Source: JAFAMB01 sp963775805 (GTDB lineage Bacteria > Verrucomicrobiota > Verrucomicrobiia > Chthoniobacterales > JAFAMB01). Taken from it: a DNA stretch of 64,000 nt. The DNA lies in NCBI GenBank assembly GCA_963775805.1, contig CAVZKG010000001.1:248001-312000 (forward strand), written 5' to 3'. The notes under the pieces are model-generated. The model did not search any database. It was given only the letters and a program-made list of their open reading frames with translations, and was not told the origin of the DNA. The number at the start of each line of letters is the position of its first letter. Position 1 is the first letter of the stretch. Positions 59,952-64,000 of the stretch are shown here, piece after piece. The translations under genes and the position numbers were made by a program.

Positions 59952-61442
59952 TCATAATTTTCCGATAGGTGGGTTGGGGGTTCGCAAGCTGGCCGGTAAA
60001 TGGGAATCACCCGTGAGATAGGCATCGATGCAACGAGCGGCGTCCCGGCCCTCACCGATTGCCCAAACGACAATTGACTGACCGCGACAGGCATCTCCGG
60101 CCGCGAACACGCCCGGAACATCTGTCATCATGTTTTGATCCGTCTTGATTGTGTTTCTCGAAGTCAGTTTGATGCCGGTGCCGGCAAAAGGTCCGTACTC
60201 GGCCCCTTGGAACCCAATTGCCACAAGGACAAGATCCACCGGAATCGAAAGATCTTCTTCGACAACTTTCATCGCGGTTCGGACCATGCGGCCCTCGTTT
60301 TTTTCGTAGGTCCACTCAACCCGGTCAAATTTGAGATGATCGACTGCGCCGTCGTTGTTGGTGTCTGCGAATCCGGTGACATTGACGCTAAATTCTTCGG
60401 TGCCTCCTTCTTCGATGGCATACGTTTCGCGATAAATCATCGGCCAATCAGGCCATGGATTGTCCACGGGTCGTTCCTCGGAGCCGCGGAGGTTAATGCT
60501 GATCTGTATTACCTTTTTTGCGCCCTGCCGGTGGGCGGTTGCGACACAGTCGGCCCCTGTGTCCCCGCCGCCGAGCACGACAACGATCCGGTCATGGGCA
60601 TCGATCATTCCGTCCGCCTGTTTGCCGGCCTGGCGCCGGTTTTCCTTGGTCAGATATTCCATCGCCCAATAGATGCCTTTCAACTCACGCCCTGGGACCG
60701 GTACTTCACGGGGAAGTTGGGCTCCAATCGCCAGGCAAACTGCGTGGAATTTGTCTCGCAATTCCTGGAACGGAATATTCACTCCGACATTCGCATTGGT
60801 CTGGAAGATCACCCCTTCGCGACGGAGCTGGTCAACTCGACGCGATACCTGATATTTGCCGAACTTGAAATCTGGAATCCCGTAAACCATCAGGCCCCCG
60901 ATTTCATCGTCGCGTTCAAAAACGGTCACCTCGTGTCCGGCCCGATTTAGTTGTTGCGCCGCTGCAAGCCCGGCCGGTCCACTTCCGATGATTGCAACGC
61001 GCTTCCCTGTGCGGACATTCGGCGGTTCCGGAGTGATCCAGCCTTCGGCCCAGCCGCGGTCCACTATTGCGCGTTCAATGCTCTTGATCGTGACCGGTTC
61101 GTTGTTGTAGGCGAGCACACAGGCAGGCTCGCAGGGCGCAGGGCAGGTGTAGCCGGTGAATTCTGGGAAATTGTTGGTGGCATGCAATCGGATGAGAGCG
61201 CCGCGCCAATCGCCTCGGGAAACCAGATCGTTAAAATCAGGGATGATATTACCAATCGGGCATCCCCCCATACACGTCGGGACACCGCAATCCATGCAAC
61301 GCGTGCCTTGTTCGCGCAGTTGGGCCTCGTCCCAATCTTTGGCGTAGACTTCCTCGTAATCGGCAGTCCGTATAGTGGGGTCCCGGTAAGCAATCGGGTG
61401 CCGGGCAAATTTCAAAAAGCCGTTGGGGTGATCGTCTGCCAT
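59952..61442 (-). CDS. gltD: Glutamate synthase small subunit
   Basis: This 496-residue NADPH-binding flavoprotein passes electrons to the large subunit for making glutamate from glutamine and 2-oxoglutarate. The N-terminal low-potential 4Fe-4S cysteine clusters are intact (GTRCMDCGVPTCMGGCPIGN and CPAPCEPACVLAYN). The FAD site is AIIGSGPAGLAAAQQLNRAG, the NADPH site VVLGGGDTGADCVATAHRQG, and the C-terminal FAD motif VFAAGDACRGQSIVVWAIGE. It follows gltB by 60 bp, forming the normal gltBD operon. Confidence 0.96.
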   Translation of the reverse strand: MADDHPNGFLKFARHPIAYRDPTIRTADYEEVYAKDWDEAQLREQGTRCMDCGVPTCMGGCPIGNIIPDFNDLVSRGDWRGALIRLHATNNFPEFTGYTCPAPCEPACVLAYNNEPVTIKSIERAIVDRGWAEGWITPEPPNVRTGKRVAIIGSGPAGLAAAQQLNRAGHEVTVFERDDEIGGLMVYGIPDFKFGKYQVSRRVDQLRREGVIFQTNANVGVNIPFQELRDKFHAVCLAIGAQLPREVPVPGRELKGIYWAMEYLTKENRRQAGKQADGMIDAHDRIVVVLGGGDTGADCVATAHRQGAKKVIQISINLRGSEERPVDNPWPDWPMIYRETYAIEEGGTEEFSVNVTGFADTNNDGAVDHLKFDRVEWTYEKNEGRMVRTAMKVVEEDLSIPVDLVLVAIGFQGAEYGPFAGTGIKLTSRNTIKTDQNMMTDVPGVFAAGDACRGQSIVVWAIGEGRDAARCIDAYLTGDSHLPASLRTPNPPIGKL

Positions 61443-61502
61443 GAACTCGAATGTCGTTGGATAATTTCTAAATCGCCGATTTGGAAACCAGCGTACCCAA
61501 AA

Positions 61503-64000
61503 TCAGGCCACCTTTCTTCGCTCTGCCGGCGCCGGAGGTGCGATCCTCACATCTTTTCCTTCAGCCAGATGACGTTGAACGACATCTGCGTAGGCGGATG
61601 GAATAACCTTCAGAAATTTCGGCTGATACACCTCCCAGTCATCCAAAATCTTTTTAGCTTTGGAGCTATTGGTGTAAATCACGTGATTGGTTAGCAGTCG
61701 TTTGACCAATGTAACGTCGCGCTCGTCGGTGAATTCGTCGATCCTGACCATCGCCGGATTCAACCGGGAACGGAAGCTGTTCTCTTCATCCAGGATGAAG
61801 GCTTCTCCGCCGCTCATCCCGGCTCCGAAATTCTTGCCGGTTTTGCCCAGAATCACCACAACACCGCTTGTCATATATTCGCATCCATGATCTCCGACAC
61901 CTTCCACAACAGCTATTGCGCCAGAATTACGGACTGCAAACCGTTCACCGGCCATGCCGTTGAAATAGGCTTCACCACTTGTTGCGCCGTAGAGGACGAC
62001 GTTTCCGACAATGATATTCTTCGAAGCGACAAACGATGCGTCTTTCGGGGTATCGACCGTTATCCGGCCTCCGGAAAGCCCTTTGCCTACGTAATCGTTG
62101 GCAACGCCCTCCAGATGTAGACTGATGCCCGGAGCCAAAAACGCCCCGAGACTTTGGCCTGCCGACCCTAAGAATTGAATTTGGATCGTATCACGCGGCA
62201 GGCCTTTCGGACCATATTTCTTTGCCACGGCTGAGCTGAGCATTGTGCCGGCCGTGCGATCCGAATTTTTGATCGGCATGTCAATGATAACCGGCTGGCC
62301 AAGCTCCAGCGCCGGCTGTGCGAGTTCAATCAGGCGATGATCAAGTTTGTGTTCGAGTTTATGGTTTTGCTCCCGGACTTTGCGAGGGATGTCGTGGGAC
62401 GGTTGTTGGTAAAGAAGCTGCGAAATGTCGACTAGTCTCTGCGTTGGGTGAGAATTCGCGCGTTGACGCAGTTTGTCCACACGGCCGATCATTTCGTCCA
62501 TCGTCCGGAAGCCCAGATGCGCCATCAACTCGCGAACTTCGTGGGCGACGAATCGCATATAATTGACCAGATGACCCGGTTTGCCGGCAAACTTTGCGCG
62601 CAATTTAGGATCTTGGGTGGCGATACCGACAGAACAGGTGTTGCAATGGCATTTGCGAAGCATCACGCACCCCAGAGCAACCAGTGGAGCGGTTCCGAAC
62701 CCGAACTCTTCCGCCCCGAGTAGGGCCGCAATCACCACGTCTCTTCCGGTTTTCAAGCCGCCGTCCGCGCGAACCCGAATCCGGGATCGGAGGTTGTTTG
62801 CCAGTAAGACCTGCTGCGTTTCCGCGAGCCCGAGTTCCCACGGGGCGCCGGCTGATTTGATGGATGTTTTGATCGCGGCGCCGGTGCCACCGGAATCACC
62901 CGCAATCAGGACCGCATCGGCTCGCGCTTTTGCGACGCCGGCCGCAATTGTTCCGACTCCAGCTTCGGAGACGAGTTTCACATGAATCTCGGCAGCCGGG
63001 TTCGCGCATTTCAGATCGTGTATAAGCTGTGCTAAATCCTCAATCGAATAAATGTCGTGATGTGGAGGCGGGGAAATTAATCCGACTCCCGGCGTCGTAA
63101 AACGAACCGATGCAATCTCTTCGTTGACTTTAGGCCCCGGCAGTTCGCCACCTTCTCCTGGCTTGGCGCCTTGTGCCATCTTGATCTCGATTTGCTTGGC
63201 ACGGACCAGATAGTTAATCGTCACGCCGAATCGCCCACTGGCGACCTGTTTCATCGAACATTCCCTTTCGGTGCCAAAACGTTCGATCTGCTCGCCTCCT
63301 TCTCCCGTGCCGGCTTTGCCACCAATTCGGTTCATTGCGATGGCGAGCGCCTCATGAGCTTCGGTGCTAAGAGCACCAAGCGACATCGAACCGGTGGAGA
63401 ATCGTTTCCAAATCTCTTCGACCGCTTCAACCTCATTGATCGGAATCGAATCGTGCTCATCAATCTCGAAGTCGAGGAGACCGCGGATTGTCTGAAGGCG
63501 GTGATCCTGGTCGTTCAAATAGGAAGCGAAATCGCGATACGCGTCATAGTTCCCGGTGCGAACCGCATATTGCAGCTTCGCTACTGTCGTCGGATTCCAT
63601 TGATGCAGTTCACCGTCACGGCGCCAATAGAGCTCGCCGCCAGGGTCGAGTGGAAGGTTGCCGATGATTTTATGGCCGAAGGCTATTTCGTGCTGTTCGA
63701 GGATCTCCTGTTCGATCTCGTCGAGACCGATTCCTTTCAGATAGCTGCTGGTTCCAGAGAAATATTCCTGCACGAATTCCGGATCGAGGCCGACTGCCTG
63801 GAAACATTGTGCTCCCTTGTAACTTTCGAGAGTCGAGATCCCCATTTTCGACATCACTTTCAGGATGCCCCCTTCGACCGCTTTTTTGAACTTTGTTGCG
63901 GCATCGGACGGGTCGTTATCGAACCAATTTTCACGAGCCATTTGAGCGATGCTCTGGTTCGCCAGCCACGGATAAATTGCGTCCGCACCATAGCCGATTA
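61503..64000 (-). CDS. gltB: Glutamate synthase large subunit, C-terminal part (5' end outside window)
   Basis: An open frame runs to the window edge; the first in-frame ATG inside the window (63941) is not the true start, because upstream codons already read like GltB (IGYGADAIYPW). It contains the FMN/2-oxoglutarate synthase domain (STGSMSLGALSTEAHEALAI and NRIGGKAGTGEGGE), the 3Fe-4S cysteines in CVMLRKCHCNTCSVGIATQD, and the C-terminal GXGXG structural domain (GLSGGRITV, GATSGEAYFNGMAGERFAVR). The N-terminal glutaminase domain lies beyond the window. It is likely nitrogen-regulated, but its promoter is not visible here. Confidence 0.95.
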   Translation of the reverse strand, partial: IGYGADAIYPWLANQSIAQMARENWFDNDPSDAATKFKKAVEGGILKVMSKMGISTLESYKGAQCFQAVGLDPEFVQEYFSGTSSYLKGIGLDEIEQEILEQHEIAFGHKIIGNLPLDPGGELYWRRDGELHQWNPTTVAKLQYAVRTGNYDAYRDFASYLNDQDHRLQTIRGLLDFEIDEHDSIPINEVEAVEEIWKRFSTGSMSLGALSTEAHEALAIAMNRIGGKAGTGEGGEQIERFGTERECSMKQVASGRFGVTINYLVRAKQIEIKMAQGAKPGEGGELPGPKVNEEIASVRFTTPGVGLISPPPHHDIYSIEDLAQLIHDLKCANPAAEIHVKLVSEAGVGTIAAGVAKARADAVLIAGDSGGTGAAIKTSIKSAGAPWELGLAETQQVLLANNLRSRIRVRADGGLKTGRDVVIAALLGAEEFGFGTAPLVALGCVMLRKCHCNTCSVGIATQDPKLRAKFAGKPGHLVNYMRFVAHEVRELMAHLGFRTMDEMIGRVDKLRQRANSHPTQRLVDISQLLYQQPSHDIPRKVREQNHKLEHKLDHRLIELAQPALELGQPVIIDMPIKNSDRTAGTMLSSAVAKKYGPKGLPRDTIQIQFLGSAGQSLGAFLAPGISLHLEGVANDYVGKGLSGGRITVDTPKDASFVASKNIIVGNVVLYGATSGEAYFNGMAGERFAVRNSGAIAVVEGVGDHGCEYMTSGVVVILGKTGKNFGAGMSGGEAFILDEENSFRSRLNPAMVRIDEFTDERDVTLVKRLLTNHVIYTNSSKAKKILDDWEVYQPKFLKVIPSAYADVVQRHLAEGKDVRIAPPAPAERRKVA

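Overview
The window is chromosomal DNA of a free-living Gram-negative bacterium with moderate GC. Lipoboxes, Tat/Sec leaders, an outer-membrane barrel protein and hopanoid synthesis support this. The large propeller-type hybrid kinases, the LuxR regulator with a PAS-like middle domain and intergenic spaces full of short dispersed repeats fit a soil Verrucomicrobiota (Chthoniobacterales-like) best. That assignment is inference, because there is no rRNA or other marker here. I saw no tRNA, rRNA, CRISPR array or transposase.

Layout. 0-7 kb: a MarR regulator with a palindromic operator, a CDF metal exporter, a TetR regulator and a squalene-hopene cyclase broken by a -1 frameshift in a T7 run, a small lipoprotein and an MDR oxidoreductase. 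7.3-13.8 kb: a complete sugar ABC importer (two permeases, double ATPase, Tat-exported binding protein) with a xylulokinase-like FGGY kinase. 14-16.6 kb: OsmC, a gluzincin-type peptidase and a TPR protein. 16.7-26.7 kb: a signalling island with a LuxR-type response regulator, a decayed 3' end of a hybrid kinase, and two tandem modules. Each module is a roughly 50-residue peptide gene divergent from a ~1300-residue two-component propeller hybrid kinase. 26.8-31.4 kb: an SDR, a Cys-rich peptide, a 100-bp tandem repeat, allophanate hydrolase and a barrel protein. 32-36 kb: a CHASE-type hybrid kinase overlapping a sigma54 activator gene. 36.4-39.7 kb: a tightly coupled four-gene operon (TIM-barrel epimerase, RibD-type reductase, SRPBCC protein, KAS-II-like synthase). 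39.8-44.2 kb: glucan phosphorylase, aldo/keto reductase, D-aminoacyl-tRNA deacylase. 45-53.3 kb: a nitrogen-scavenging operon with two isochorismatase-fold amidohydrolases (triuret- and biuret-hydrolase-like), an NCS2 permease, a BMP-type ABC transporter and a cupin. 53.4-64 kb: an FMN 2-hydroxyacid dehydrogenase, a secreted protein, a decayed Na/Pi cotransporter, a DAG-kinase-like enzyme, SurE, DUF4202, and glutamate synthase GltD and GltB (GltB runs off the window).

How it fits together. The 45-53 kb operon and the separate allophanate hydrolase gene would together take triuret and biuret to ammonia and CO2. Both are preceded by sequences that match the sigma54 -24/-12 promoter with exact spacing, which suggests one nitrogen-controlled regulon; GltBD would assimilate the ammonia. 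The most novel-looking element is the duplicated peptide/propeller-kinase module. Its two copies share the peptide's C-terminal beta-rich tail and a conserved, identically spaced promoter block, and a third kinase copy survives as a remnant. Most of the longer gene-free stretches are mosaics of at least five dispersed repeat families.
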